From Shewanella donghaensis (GTDB taxonomy: Bacteria > Pseudomonadota > Gammaproteobacteria > Enterobacterales > Shewanellaceae): a stretch of DNA of 64,000 bases. Position numbers and translations under genes: made by a program. Shown one piece after another: positions 8,986 to 18,440 of this stretch. The notes below the pieces were generated by a model that was given only the letters and a program-made list of their open reading frames with translations, was not told where the DNA came from and searched no databases. Position 1 is the first letter of the stretch. Each line of letters begins with the position of its first letter. The stretch covers positions 3,286,001-3,350,000 of the forward strand of contig NZ_CP041783.1 in NCBI RefSeq assembly GCF_007567505.1. The letters run 5' to 3'.

Positions 8986-9666
8986 TTAATCAAATGATAA
9001 CTCAGCAAAACTTTTTATTTGAGCATATTTAGCCGTACGCTGATTATCAAAACGTACCATCTGGCGAGTATGTAACCCTGCAGATTCAGCGGCTTTTAAT
9101 TCTTCAACCACATCAGATACAAATAATACCTGCTTAGGGCTTAAGCTAATGGTGTTAAGGATATTGCAGTAAGCCTGCTTATCTAACTTGTTGCCAGTAC
9201 GCGTATCAAAGTGGCCACTGAACTTAGGGGTTAAATCACCAGCGTCACTGTGACTGAATAATAGTTTTTGTGCTTCGGCTGAACCTGAAGAGAAACTATA
9301 AATTCGGATATTGCCTGCTTCAAAGCGTGGCATAGCTTCGATAAAGTCTGGGTAGATATGGCCAGTGAATTCATTCGCGGCGTAACCTTGCTTCCAAATC
9401 AAACCTTGTAAGGTTTTTAATGGGGTTGCTTTACGGTCTTCATCAATCCACTGAGAAAGGATTTCAGTAACACGTTCAATTGAAGCATCAGCTTCTAATG
9501 CTAAGTCACGTACATCACTAATACAGTATTCAACTAATGGGTTGTGTTGGTTCTTTTCAAGAAAATCTCCCATCGCCTTTTTTGAATAAGGAAATAGTAC
9601 ATCTTGAATAAAATCTAGATCAGTGGTGGTGCCCGCTGTATCTACGATAATCGCTCTAATACCCAT
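8986..9666 (-). CDS. mtnC: Enolase-phosphatase E1 (methionine salvage)
   Basis: A 226-residue HAD-superfamily enzyme that enolises and dephosphorylates 2,3-diketo-5-methylthiopentyl-1-phosphate in the methionine salvage pathway. Motif I is [10 protein letters not shown] (nucleophile Asp9), motif II is [11 protein letters not shown] and motif IV is [14 protein letters not shown], with the FDTRTGNK segment characteristic of MtnC. A TTG at 9684 would add six residues. The ATG at 9666 gives the usual length, with GGAG about twelve bases upstream. No other salvage gene is adjacent in the window. Confidence 0.92.
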   Translation of the reverse strand: MGIRAIIVDTAGTTTDLDFIQDVLFPYSKKAMGDFLEKNQHNPLVEYCISDVRDLALEADASIERVTEILSQWIDEDRKATPLKTLQGLIWKQGYAANEFTGHIYPDFIEAMPRFEAGNIRIYSFSSGSAEAQKLLFSHSDAGDLTPKFSGHFDTRTGNKLDKQAYCNILNTISLSPKQVLFVSDVVEELKAAESAGLHTRQMVRFDNQRTAKYAQIKSFAELSFD

Positions 9667-9948
9667 AATGAATATGTACTCCAATCCTTAAATTTGCTTG
9701 TTCAAGATCCTAAGCTTTATTGGGGCTATTGGCTAGTCAAAAAAGCCTCTTGTGGCTGAGTAATTCTCAAATCCACGCAAGGGCTTTAGATTTGGCTGGC
9801 ATTTATATGGTTAAAAGCTAAATAAGCGTTAGCAATACCCGTAGCATTTAATAAACTTATTGCAGAATAGGTGAGAATGACTACAACATTAGGTATGATG
9901 AATTCAATTACTTAGGTAAAAACACCATCACCTTAAAAGGCTATTACT

Positions 9949-10398
9949 ATGATCTCAAAATGGGCAAAACGATTTTTCCAAATGGCGGAACTAGTAGGCT
10001 CTTGGAGTAAAGACCCCTCGACACAAGTGGGGGCGGTGATTACCAAGCATAATCGTATCGTTTCAGTTGGGTTTAATGGTTATCCCCATGGGATTTCTGA
10101 CAGCGCAGAAACTGATGATCGTGAAATGAAGTTATTAAAAACCCTGCATGCTGAAGAAAATGCGATTTTATTTGCCAAAAGAGACTTAGGTGAGTGTGAT
10201 ATTTGGGTGACGCATTTTCCTTGTCCTAACTGCGCTGCAAAGATTATTCAAACCGGTATCACAGGGGTGTATTGCCCTGAACAAAGTGAAGATTTTCTGT
10301 CTCGTTGGGGTGACAAAATTAAAGTTAGCCAGGATATGTTCTTACAAGCGGGCGTTAAGGTGCATTGGCTGCCAATGAGCGAGCTGACTGAGGATTAA
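9949..10398 (+). CDS. dCMP deaminase-family protein
   Basis: A 149-residue zinc-dependent deaminase. The zinc and catalytic motif HAE lies at residues 67-69, and PCPNC at 91-95 gives the two Cys ligands. The N-terminal KDPSTQVGAVI and FNGYPHG segments match deoxycytidylate deaminases and ComEB-like proteins. The expected role is conversion of dCMP to dUMP for dTTP synthesis, in the cytoplasm. An AAAAGG ribosome site precedes the ATG. It is a stand-alone gene with its own terminator. A role on another cytidine or guanine nucleotide cannot be excluded. Confidence 0.85.
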   Translation: MISKWAKRFFQMAELVGSWSKDPSTQVGAVITKHNRIVSVGFNGYPHGISDSAETDDREMKLLKTLHAEENAILFAKRDLGECDIWVTHFPCPNCAAKIIQTGITGVYCPEQSEDFLSRWGDKIKVSQDMFLQAGVKVHWLPMSELTED

Positions 10399-10421
10399 TT
10401 ATCCAGTATCGCTTTATTGTT

Positions 10422-10447
10422 AAGTCGCCTGCATTGGCGACTTTTTT
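10422..10447 (+). terminator. Terminator after deaminase gene
   Basis: Eight-bp stem AAGTCGCC / GGCGACTT, six-base loop, then T run. Confidence 0.88.
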
Positions 10448-10624
10448 GTTTCTCGCTCACTATGGTATTAATTAGCCAGCATCTCTCGTTATTTTCATTC
10501 CTTTCTTATGTTATACCTCATCGACATTATCTAGCTTATACAAGACGTTAAACCTGCTTTGCATGATGCACAACTTATTCTTCGTGCTGTTGCGCTAGTT
10601 ATTAAGCCATTTAAGAAGTCGTCG

Positions 10625-10674
10625 ATCAATTAGATTTTGTTCAATAATATTTTTATCAATTAGATTAATCTAAT
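10625..10674. promoter_or_regulatory. Direct repeats plus perfect palindrome upstream of the tetrathionate cluster
   Basis: ATCAATTAGATT occurs at 10625-10636 and again at 10655-10666, thirty bases apart. The second copy runs into the perfect 16-bp palindrome ATTAGATTAATCTAAT at 10659-10674. The block sits directly upstream of the FNR/CRP-like site, so it is a candidate binding site for a second, unidentified regulator. The 387-bp gap before the cytochrome gene also holds the deaminase terminator and the promoter described below. Confidence 0.45.
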
Positions 10675-10678
10675 GATT

Positions 10679-10720
10679 GTGATCAATATCAATAAAACAT
10701 CTACCTCTTTTGGGTAACAT
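10679..10720 (+). promoter_or_regulatory. FNR/CRP-type box at -41.5 and promoter of the otr operon
   Basis: GTGATCAATATCAA (10679-10692) matches the FNR consensus TTGAT-N4-ATCAA at nine of ten positions. A -10-like TAACAT lies at 10715-10720, which predicts transcription from about 10727. The box centre is then at -41.5, the standard class II activator position. In Shewanella either EtrA or Crp could bind. Confidence 0.6.
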
Positions 10721-10785
10721 ATTTAACAAGGCATTAAAAATGCAATTTGTCTTAAAAATTTAAATTAAGAATGGATGAGGTAAAG

Positions 10786-11115
10786 ATGATGAAAACAAAA
10801 ATAATGATGACAGTGGGTGTAATGGTGATGTGTTTATTGGCTGGTAACTGCTTTGCTGCTGATGGTGGTAACCCTAAAAAAGGAAAACACCTTTATAAAA
10901 AGCAATGTAAAAGCTGCCATAGCGTCAGTAGTGAAGGGCCTGAATTAACACCCATGGCCAAAACCATGAGCCAATGGGATCGTTTTTTCAAGCGTGATCA
11001 ACATAAAGGTAAGCCAGAAGTATTCAAAGCGTTATCCGAAAAAGACCTTAAAGATATTCAACAGTTTCTCTATGACCATGCAGCAGATTCTGACCAGCCA
11101 CAAACGTGCGGGTAA
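10786..11115 (+). CDS. Periplasmic monoheme c-type cytochrome
   Basis: A 109-residue secreted cytochrome. The signal peptide runs to about residue 24 (ending CFA), one heme site CKSCH lies at 41-45, and a likely distal Met follows in ELTPMAKTM. The ATG at 10786 is chosen over the one at 10771 because GAGG lies five bases ahead of it. It is the first gene of a cluster with an outer-membrane barrel and an octaheme reductase, an order also found at the otr locus of S. oneidensis. It probably delivers electrons to that reductase, with the direct donor unknown. Confidence 0.85.
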   Translation: MMKTKIMMTVGVMVMCLLAGNCFAADGGNPKKGKHLYKKQCKSCHSVSSEGPELTPMAKTMSQWDRFFKRDQHKGKPEVFKALSEKDLKDIQQFLYDHAADSDQPQTCG

Positions 11116-11282
11116 AGATAACGTGCTGATCCTGATGAAGGTTTTAACTTAAGTCAGCACCATCATTAGTTAATCAAATTTAAAAGCAGAAAAAATGTGC
11201 GAATAGCTCAGGGATTTCTGCACCAAAAATTTAACCAAACTGCTGAAATTTATGGCTTGGTTAAATATAAGGAACACAAATT

Positions 11283-13001
11283 ATGCGTACTTTAATATCA
11301 ATACTCGTAGCAAATGCCTTAGCGTTTAGCGGTGCCGCACTGGCGGCAGACCCAAGTGATGATGCTCAGAAAATGATAGATTTAAAGCAGCAATTAACCG
11401 AGATAACAGAAGAGTTAGATGATCTAAATTCTCGGGTGGATAAAACAGAGCGTCATAGCGCTTTAGATAGACTAACAATAACCGGTGATTTTAGAACCAA
11501 GGTGCATTCATTGCATTATCAAAATGTCACATGGAATCCCGCAATTAATGTTAATTTTTCTGATTTTGGCGCTAAAGCAATGTCAGGTGCTTTTGGTGAT
11601 CCCAACAGTGCCGACTCGCCACTCGGTCAAATGATGGCAATGAATCCTGCTTTGGCTCAAGCATTTCAAAGTGGTCAATTACAAGGTGTTATGCCTTATG
11701 TACTTGCCCCTAAAACCGTTCAAGATATCGATAACGACTTACTTTATACCACTCGTTTGCGCTTAAATATGAAAGCTAAAGTGTGGGATAACGTCAGTTT
11801 TGCAGGTCGATTGTCTATGTATAAAAACTGGGGTGACTCAACGGGAACTCAAGTATTTGACTCATGGCGCTCATTTACTATGGATGGCACCAGTAGCGGT
11901 AATACCAGTGGCGACTGGTTAAGAGTAGAAAGAGCCTACTTTGACTGGCGGAATATCGGCGGCAGCCAAACTTACTTATCTATTGGACGACGTCCGTCAA
12001 CTTATGGCCCTCCAAGTCATTACCGTGAAAATGAAATGCGTGGCGGTACGCCATCAGGCCATTTGGTTAATTTTAACTTTGATGGTGCCACCTTGGGATA
12101 CAAGTTAGGTGAACTAACAGGTATCGAAGGACAAGTGGTGCGCTTTTGTTACGGTCAAGGTTTTGAGTCTCAATGGGGCAATGGTGAAATGTTTGGCGAT
12201 ATCGTCACCAAAGATACGCATCTCGGCGGGTTCAATATTGATGTAGTCAATGACGGCAACCATTTCTTACAACTAACCATGTTTGGTGCTAAAGATGTTA
12301 ATGACGGCTTTAAAGGCACTATGGCATTCCCAACTCAGTTAGCGGGTATTTTTGCCCCAACAATGTACCAAGATATGCAAAAGTTCGACAATTTTAACTT
12401 TGTCACTCGCGTACAGCCCAGTGGTGTGATTGGTGACATGTACTTAGGTGGTTTGGGTTACGCCTATGAATCAGATGATGACTTTAAAGCTTTTGCTTCA
12501 TTGGGTTGGACACGCGCTGAGTCAAATGGCAACAGCGGTATGTTTGGTGGCATGTTATCTGATGCTGTTTTTGAAGCTCAACTTAACAGTACGGGTACCG
12601 AAATCATTATGATGCCAACCGTTGCAGATGATGCATCGTCTAAAGATGGTTATGGCTTATATGTAGGCTTTCAAATGCCGGCTCCAATGGGAAAATTTGG
12701 CTTAGAGTATAACTATGGTTCTGAATATTGGACTCCATTTACTCAAGCACAGGATGATCCTATTGGCAGTAAATTAGCCACCCGTGGTCATGTGGCTGAA
12801 GCCTATTACATCTTTGATATTAATCCCCGCATGTTCATCAAGTTAGCCGGACTTTATTACGACTATGAATATACCGGCAGTGGTACGCCAGTGGGCGCGC
12901 CGCAAAAAGTGGATGATGTTATTGCGGGTACTTCATATTCAATGCTGCCTGTAGTCGATACTGCTTATGATGTTAATGCATCATTAACTGTTAATTTCTA
13001 A
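11283..13001 (+). CDS. Outer-membrane beta-barrel protein, DUF3373-type
   Basis: A 572-residue protein with a signal peptide ending AALA (about residue 22) and a short coiled coil (about 30-55, LKQQLTEITEELDDLNSRVD). A long series of alternating amphipathic strands ends in a terminal Phe (LTVNF), the classic outer-membrane barrel ending. A Met-rich loop lies around residues 100-140. It resembles the DUF3373 barrels found next to octaheme tetrathionate reductase in Shewanella. No heme site is present. It may let tetrathionate or another acceptor into the periplasm; a scaffold role is the alternative. A GGAA ribosome site precedes the ATG. Confidence 0.75.
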   Translation: MRTLISILVANALAFSGAALAADPSDDAQKMIDLKQQLTEITEELDDLNSRVDKTERHSALDRLTITGDFRTKVHSLHYQNVTWNPAINVNFSDFGAKAMSGAFGDPNSADSPLGQMMAMNPALAQAFQSGQLQGVMPYVLAPKTVQDIDNDLLYTTRLRLNMKAKVWDNVSFAGRLSMYKNWGDSTGTQVFDSWRSFTMDGTSSGNTSGDWLRVERAYFDWRNIGGSQTYLSIGRRPSTYGPPSHYRENEMRGGTPSGHLVNFNFDGATLGYKLGELTGIEGQVVRFCYGQGFESQWGNGEMFGDIVTKDTHLGGFNIDVVNDGNHFLQLTMFGAKDVNDGFKGTMAFPTQLAGIFAPTMYQDMQKFDNFNFVTRVQPSGVIGDMYLGGLGYAYESDDDFKAFASLGWTRAESNGNSGMFGGMLSDAVFEAQLNSTGTEIIMMPTVADDASSKDGYGLYVGFQMPAPMGKFGLEYNYGSEYWTPFTQAQDDPIGSKLATRGHVAEAYYIFDINPRMFIKLAGLYYDYEYTGSGTPVGAPQKVDDVIAGTSYSMLPVVDTAYDVNASLTVNF

Positions 13002-13008
13002 CCGTGAC

Positions 13009-13027
13009 GCCCCTGCGGTGCAGGGGC
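13009..13027 (+). other. Intercistronic GC-rich hairpin just before the otr ribosome site
   Basis: Perfect eight-bp stem GCCCCTGC / GCAGGGGC with a GGT loop, seven bases after the barrel gene stop and immediately before AAGGAG. There is no T run, so it is not a simple terminator; mRNA processing, stabilisation or translational control is more likely. Confidence 0.6.
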
Positions 13028-13039
13028 AAGGAGTTTATT

Positions 13040-14431
13040 ATGAAAACCATGATGATGACTGTCGGGTTAGTCTTTTTCAGTCAGATGGCCCATGCAGAGT
13101 TTGATCATAAAGAAGTGCTAACTGGCCCTTTTACCCAAGGGACTGAAGTGACTGAGCAATGTATTGAATGTCATGAAGACCATGCAAAAGAATTTATGAA
13201 GTCTTCCCATTGGACTTGGGAGTTAGAACAAGAGTTACCAGGACGTACCGTCATGCGCGGTAAAAAGAATAGTATCAATAATTTTTGTGTTTCTATTAGC
13301 GGCAATGAACCTCGCTGTACCAGTTGTCATGCTGGCTATGGCTGGGAAGATAATAGTTTTGATTTTGCCGACATGACCAAGGTAGATTGCTTAGTGTGTC
13401 ATGACACTACGGGGACTTATGTCAAAGATCCCAAAGGTGCAGGTGAACCCTTAGCGAAAGTTAATCTCATGCGAGTTGCTCAAAATGTAGGCCAGCCGGT
13501 GCGGGATAACTGCGGTACTTGCCATTTCTATGGGGGCGGCGGTGATGCGGTTAAGCATGGTGATTTAGATTCTTCTATGTCGTACCCAGAAAAAGATACT
13601 GACGTGCACATGGATACTGATGGCAATGATTTTCAGTGTCAGACCTGTCACACCACCGAAAGTCATCAAATTACCGGTAATGCGATGGGGGTTTCACCGG
13701 GTGGAGAAACACCGATTGGTTGTGAAAACTGCCATGACAGTGCACCTCACGAGAATAAAAAACTTAATACCCATACTGCAGCCGTTGCCTGTCAAACCTG
13801 TCACATTCCATTTTTTGCTCGCAATGAGCCAACAAAAATGCGTTGGGATTGGTCTACAGCGGGTCAAAAACTCGCTGAAGATACTGATGAAAATGGCAAA
13901 CATACTTTCATGAATAAGAAGGGCAGTTTCATTTGGCAAAAAATGGTGCCACCACAATATGCTTGGTTTAATGGCCGTGCTGATGCCTACATGGCAGGCG
14001 ATAAGCTTGACCCAAGTGAAGTGGTAAAACTGAATTATCCTTTAGGTGATATTAGCGATACTAAAGCCAAAATATATCCTTTTAAAGTGCATACAGGGAA
14101 GCAAATCTACGACACTAAACTCAATATCTTAATTACCCCAAAAGTGTTTGGTAAAAATGGTTATTGGGACAAGTTTGACTGGGGTTTAGCGGCAAGGTTA
14201 GGTATGGAAGCCAACCCAACCATGATAGAAAAAGGCCTAAGTTATAGCGGCAAGCATGGTTTTGTTGAAACTGAAATGTGGTGGCGTATCAACCACATGG
14301 TTTCGCCAAAAGAACAAGCTCTGAAGTGCAGCGATTGTCATAACAAAGGCGAACGTCTTGACTGGCAGGCACTAGGTTATGAAGGCGACCCGATGAAAAA
14401 TAAACAGGGCAAACGTCATCAAACGGATTAA
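13040..14431 (+). CDS. otr: Octaheme tetrathionate reductase
   Basis: A 463-residue periplasmic multiheme reductase with a signal peptide of about 19 residues (ending MAHA). Eight CXXCH heme sites lie at about residues 41, 93, 117, 158, 200, 228, 251 and 430. Number, spacing and length match Otr of S. oneidensis, which reduces tetrathionate and also nitrite and hydroxylamine in vitro, and whose active-site heme is lysine-ligated. The ATG at 13040 has AAGGAG seven bases upstream; a GTG at 13004 is unlikely. It is the last gene of the operon. The in vivo acceptor is not settled by sequence. Confidence 0.92.
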   Translation: MKTMMMTVGLVFFSQMAHAEFDHKEVLTGPFTQGTEVTEQCIECHEDHAKEFMKSSHWTWELEQELPGRTVMRGKKNSINNFCVSISGNEPRCTSCHAGYGWEDNSFDFADMTKVDCLVCHDTTGTYVKDPKGAGEPLAKVNLMRVAQNVGQPVRDNCGTCHFYGGGGDAVKHGDLDSSMSYPEKDTDVHMDTDGNDFQCQTCHTTESHQITGNAMGVSPGGETPIGCENCHDSAPHENKKLNTHTAAVACQTCHIPFFARNEPTKMRWDWSTAGQKLAEDTDENGKHTFMNKKGSFIWQKMVPPQYAWFNGRADAYMAGDKLDPSEVVKLNYPLGDISDTKAKIYPFKVHTGKQIYDTKLNILITPKVFGKNGYWDKFDWGLAARLGMEANPTMIEKGLSYSGKHGFVETEMWWRINHMVSPKEQALKCSDCHNKGERLDWQALGYEGDPMKNKQGKRHQTD

Positions 14432-14465
14432 AGCTTTTATCTAAGTTAGGTGGCAGTTGATGACT

Positions 14466-14502
14466 AAAAGTGCTTAGCCTGTTGAGGGCTAAGCACTTTT
14501 TT
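14466..14502. terminator. Bidirectional terminator between otr and hutI
   Basis: Fourteen-bp stem AAAAGTGCTTAGCC / GGCTAAGCACTTTT with a seven-base loop and T run; the A-rich start allows use on both strands. Confidence 0.9.
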
Positions 14503-14544
14503 CTGTATTTTTGTCTGATCGCAACCAGTATGGATAATCGTTAT

Positions 14545-15789
14545 TTACTGATGTACTAGCACACCATTCTTCACCACGTCTTTACAAGGGTTAACGCCGT
14601 AAGAGTAAGCTAATTGTGCTGGGGTGCTAATATTCCATAAACAAAAATCGGCTGTCATTCCTATGGCTAAACTGCCTACTTCATTTTCAATACCCAAGGC
14701 TTTAGCGGCATTAATCGTTACCCCTTTCAATGCTTCTTCAGGCGTTAATTTGAATAAGGTACAGGCCATATTGAGCATTAATAATGTCGAGCAAATAGGC
14801 GATGAACCTGGGTTAAAGTCACTGGCAACCACCATTGGCACATTATGCTTTCGCAATAGCTCTATTGGCGGCATCTGAGTTTCACGCAAGAAATAATAAG
14901 CGCCAGGAAGCAATGTGGCGCAGGTACCACTTTGACTTAGTGCAATAACGCCTTCTTCGTCGAGATATTCAATATGGTCGACAGATTTAGCCCCAAGTTT
15001 GGCTGCCATTGCTGAGCCGCCTAAGTTAGACATTTGTTCTGCATGGAGTTTGATATCTAATCCAGCCTCTTTTGCGGCGGTTAATACTCGCTCCGTCTGC
15101 TCAAGGTTAAAGGCAATGTTTTCACAAAAGACATCAACGGCATCTGCAAGGTTTTGCTCGATTACAGCGGGTAGCATTTCGTTAATGACCAAATCGATAT
15201 AGGCGTCACTTCTTTCAGTGCTGCCTTTAGTATCTTTATATTCAGCTGGTATCGCATGCGCGCCTAAGAAAGTGGTTTTTACATCCACATGATGGTTGCG
15301 GCCAAGCTCGCGGGCCACTTTAAGGATTTTGATTTCCGTTTTAGTATCGAGACCATAACCAGATTTTATCTCGACTGTGGTGACACCTTCTTTGGCTAGG
15401 GCGTTTAATCTTTGCCTGCCAAGATCAAATAGCTCGGCTTCATCAGCTTCTCGACACGCTTTTACGGTTGAAATAATCCCACCGCCAGCACGGGCGATAT
15501 CTTCATAGCTGGCACCGTTGAGGCGCATTTCAAATTCATTGGCTCTGTTACCTGCAAAGACTAAATGGGTATGGGCATCTATCAGGCCGGGTGTTATCCA
15601 GCCGCCTCTGCCGCGATAAACAGGCATTTCGAATACATCAAATTCAGGCATTTCTTTTCGAGGGCCCATCCAAGCTATTTTACCGTCTTTTACCGCAATT
15701 GCTGCATCAGTAATCGCTCCGTAAGCTTCTGAATTACTTGGATCCATTGTAGCTAAGTTGACATCAATCCAAACGTGATCCCACGACAT
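14545..15789 (-). CDS. hutI: Imidazolonepropionase
   Basis: A 414-residue amidohydrolase that opens 4-imidazolone-5-propionate to N-formimino-L-glutamate, step three of histidine degradation. The metal motif is [19 protein letters not shown] (about residues 71-89), with further His ligands in KLHAEQM and a catalytic Asp in [10 protein letters not shown]. The length is standard. It is divergent from hutC, with a HutC-type palindrome between them. GGAG precedes the ATG. Its product enters the pathway downstream of HutU; no hutG or hutF is visible here. Confidence 0.96.
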   Translation of the reverse strand: MSWDHVWIDVNLATMDPSNSEAYGAITDAAIAVKDGKIAWMGPRKEMPEFDVFEMPVYRGRGGWITPGLIDAHTHLVFAGNRANEFEMRLNGASYEDIARAGGGIISTVKACREADEAELFDLGRQRLNALAKEGVTTVEIKSGYGLDTKTEIKILKVARELGRNHHVDVKTTFLGAHAIPAEYKDTKGSTERSDAYIDLVINEMLPAVIEQNLADAVDVFCENIAFNLEQTERVLTAAKEAGLDIKLHAEQMSNLGGSAMAAKLGAKSVDHIEYLDEEGVIALSQSGTCATLLPGAYYFLRETQMPPIELLRKHNVPMVVASDFNPGSSPICSTLLMLNMACTLFKLTPEEALKGVTINAAKALGIENEVGSLAIGMTADFCLWNISTPAQLAYSYGVNPCKDVVKNGVLVHQ

Positions 15790-15848
15790 GACTGCTCCTG
15801 AAAATGACTTGTTGTATAAACTTTATCATAAAACAATACTTGTTTTCA

Positions 15849-15862
15849 CTTGTATATACAAG
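15849..15862. promoter_or_regulatory. HutC operator
   Basis: CTTGTATATACAAG is a perfect 14-bp palindrome in the hutI-hutC divergent gap. GntR-family HutC repressors bind this type of box. Two further CTTGT half-sites at 15808-15812 and 15839-15843 lie on the hutI side. No copy is visible before hutU. Confidence 0.75.
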
Positions 15863-15902
15863 GTAAGGTTAATGTAGAGATTTTAATCACATCAGATGAT
15901 GG

Positions 15903-16616
15903 GTGAAGATAGTGTTGGCAAAATTCGCACAAATAAAGCAATCAATTCTGGCTAGAATTGAAGCCGGAGAGTGGCAAGAGAATGATCAAGTTCCTTCAGA
16001 AAATCAATTAGCTGAATCATTTTCTTGTAGCCGCATGACGGCAAGAAGGGCATTGACTGAATTGGTCGAAGCGGGCGTTTTAGAGCGGACTCAAGGTCTT
16101 GGTACTTTTGTTGCTGGGCTTAAGTCTCAGTCATCTTTACTCGCCATTCGAAATATTGCTGACGAGATAAAAGACCGTGGTCATGGTTACAGTGTTAAAC
16201 AACTCAAACTGACTAAAATAGCGGCCTCAAGACCTGTTGCCACAGCATTAGGTTTAGAGATTGGCGATTCAGTGTATTACTCTGTGCTCGTTCATTGTGA
16301 GCAAGATGCGCCATTACAAGTTGAAGAGCGTTTTGTGAACCCAGAGCTTGTTCCTGACTATCTTAATCAAGACTTTACCCAGTTAACTCCTCATGAATAT
16401 CTATCTGAGGTGGCGCCTTTAACCGAAGCCCGCCATCGTATCGAAGCCATCATTGCCAGCGAGCAAATGCAGCAATTATTAACGATTGAGCCAACTGAGC
16501 CCTGTTTACAAATTTTACGCCGCACCTGGTCTCGAAAAGGCGTAGTGAGCTTTGCTCGTCTCGTTCATCCTGGCAGCAAGTTCAGCTTAGGTGGACATTT
16601 AACGTTTAATGGCTAA
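15903..16616 (+). CDS. hutC: Histidine utilisation repressor
   Basis: A 237-residue GntR/HutC-family repressor. It has an N-terminal winged helix (about residues 6-73, with VPSENQLAESFSCSRMTARR) and a UTRA ligand-binding domain (about 95-230) that in this family senses urocanate. It is the first gene of hutC-hutU-hutH and divergent from hutI, so one operator can control both directions. The frame opens with GTG at 15903; GTG at 15912 and TTG at 15915 are close alternatives and no strong ribosome site decides between them. Confidence 0.93.
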   Translation: MKIVLAKFAQIKQSILARIEAGEWQENDQVPSENQLAESFSCSRMTARRALTELVEAGVLERTQGLGTFVAGLKSQSSLLAIRNIADEIKDRGHGYSVKQLKLTKIAASRPVATALGLEIGDSVYYSVLVHCEQDAPLQVEERFVNPELVPDYLNQDFTQLTPHEYLSEVAPLTEARHRIEAIIASEQMQQLLTIEPTEPCLQILRRTWSRKGVVSFARLVHPGSKFSLGGHLTFNG

Positions 16617-16754
16617 TGTTTAGTGGCTGTCAGTCAGGCGAAATTGAACCGAATGTAACAGCAAGAAAGCTATACCAACAACAGCAATACCAATACCAAC
16701 ATAAGAATAAATATCATAGCAACCAAACTGACCTAGTTAGTTGAAGAGGAAAAT

Positions 16755-18440
16755 ATGGATAACACCATTAGTAAAAGACATGATCCTAGCCGCCGAATTA
16801 TTGCCCCTCATGGCAGTAAATTGAGTTGTAAAAGCTGGATGACAGAAGCGCCAATGAGGATGTTAATGAACAACTTACATCCTGATGTGGCTGAACGACC
16901 AGAAGATTTAGTGGTTTATGGCGGTATTGGTCGTGCTGCGCGAGACTGGGAATGTTACGACAAAATTATTGAAGTACTACAACGTCTTGAAGAAGATGAA
17001 ACCTTGATGGTGCAATCGGGTAAACCTGTAGGGGTATTTAAAACCCACAGTAATGCACCGCGAGTAATTATTGCTAACTCCAACCTAGTACCACATTGGG
17101 CCAACTGGGAGCACTTTAACGAGCTGGATAAAAAAGGTTTGGCTATGTATGGCCAAATGACAGCGGGCTCGTGGATATATATTGGCTCACAAGGCATTGT
17201 TCAAGGTACTTACGAAACATTTGTCGCCATGGCAAAACAACACTTTGGCGGTTCATCTGCGGGTAAGTGGATTCTAACCGGTGGTCTTGGCGGCATGGGC
17301 GGCGCGCAGCCATTAGCGGGCACCATGGCGGGTTATTCAGTATTAACCTGTGAGGTGGATGAAACCCGTATTGATTTTCGTCTGCGGACTCAATATGTCG
17401 ATAAGAAAGCCACCACTCTTGATGAAGCATTAGCGATGATTGATGAGGCTAATGCTTCTGGTAAGCCGGTATCCGTTGGCTTACTGGGTAACGCAGCCGA
17501 TATTTTTGCTGAGTTAGTTGAGCGTGGTATTACCCCTGATGTGGTGACCGATCAGACTTCTGCCCATGACCCTCTCAATGGTTATTTACCTCAAGGCTGG
17601 ACATTAGAGCAAGCTGCCGAAATGCGTAAAGCGGATGAAGCAGCAGTGGTTAAAGCGGCCAAGCAGTCAATGGCGGTGCAAGTTAGAGCAATGTTGGCGC
17701 TGCAAGCTGCTGGCGCAGCCACAACAGATTACGGAAATAACATTCGTCAAATGGCCTTTGAGGAAGGGGTTGAAAACGCCTTTGATTTCCCTGGTTTTGT
17801 ACCAGCTTATGTACGTCCACTATTTTGTGAAGGTATTGGACCATTTCGCTGGGTGGCATTATCGGGCGACCCAGAAGATATTTATAAAACTGATGCCAAA
17901 GTGAAAGAGCTTATTCCTGATAATCCACACTTGCATAACTGGCTTGATATGGCCCGAGAGCGTATTGCCTTCCAAGGTTTGCCATCACGTATTTGTTGGG
18001 TGGGATTAAAAGATCGTGCCCGTTTAGCATTAGCGTTTAACGAGATGGTTAAAACTGGCGAACTATCAGCGCCGATTGTTATTGGGCGTGATCATTTAGA
18101 CTCTGGCTCGGTTGCCAGTCCTAATCGTGAAACCGAATCAATGCTCGATGGCTCTGATGCGGTATCGGATTGGCCATTAATGAATGCCTTACTCAATACC
18201 GCAAGTGGCGCGACATGGGTGTCATTACACCATGGCGGCGGAGTAGGTATGGGCTTTAGTCAGCACTCTGGTGTAGTAATTGTTGCTGATGGTAGCGATG
18301 ATGCAGCCGTTAGGTTAGGTCGGGTTTTATGGAATGACCCTGCGACGGGCGTAATGCGTCACGCTGATGCTGGATATGAACTTGCGCAACAATGCGCTGA
18401 AGAACAAGGCCTAGATTTGCCAATGCAAGGAGCAAAATAA
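16755..18440 (+). CDS. hutU: Urocanate hydratase
   Basis: A 561-residue NAD-dependent urocanase that converts urocanate to imidazolone propionate. Family landmarks are the NAD-binding region [20 protein letters not shown], the [13 protein letters not shown] segment and the C-terminal [15 protein letters not shown]. The length fits the family. AGAGGA precedes the ATG. The gene ends on the ATG of hutH (stop and start overlap), so the two are coupled. A 138-bp gap after hutC holds only AC-rich sequence, so it may share the hutC promoter. Confidence 0.97.
   Translation: MDNTISKRHDPSRRIIAPHGSKLSCKSWMTEAPMRMLMNNLHPDVAERPEDLVVYGGIGRAARDWECYDKIIEVLQRLEEDETLMVQSGKPVGVFKTHSNAPRVIIANSNLVPHWANWEHFNELDKKGLAMYGQMTAGSWIYIGSQGIVQGTYETFVAMAKQHFGGSSAGKWILTGGLGGMGGAQPLAGTMAGYSVLTCEVDETRIDFRLRTQYVDKKATTLDEALAMIDEANASGKPVSVGLLGNAADIFAELVERGITPDVVTDQTSAHDPLNGYLPQGWTLEQAAEMRKADEAAVVKAAKQSMAVQVRAMLALQAAGAATTDYGNNIRQMAFEEGVENAFDFPGFVPAYVRPLFCEGIGPFRWVALSGDPEDIYKTDAKVKELIPDNPHLHNWLDMARERIAFQGLPSRICWVGLKDRARLALAFNEMVKTGELSAPIVIGRDHLDSGSVASPNRETESMLDGSDAVSDWPLMNALLNTASGATWVSLHHGGGVGMGFSQHSGVVIVADGSDDAAVRLGRVLWNDPATGVMRHADAGYELAQQCAEEQGLDLPMQGAK

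Noticed and set aside
9739..9757. AGCC/GGCT hairpin with a T run on the minus strand upstream of mtnC, as an attenuator
   Set aside because: The stem is only four base pairs and no leader ORF or regulatory fold accompanies it.
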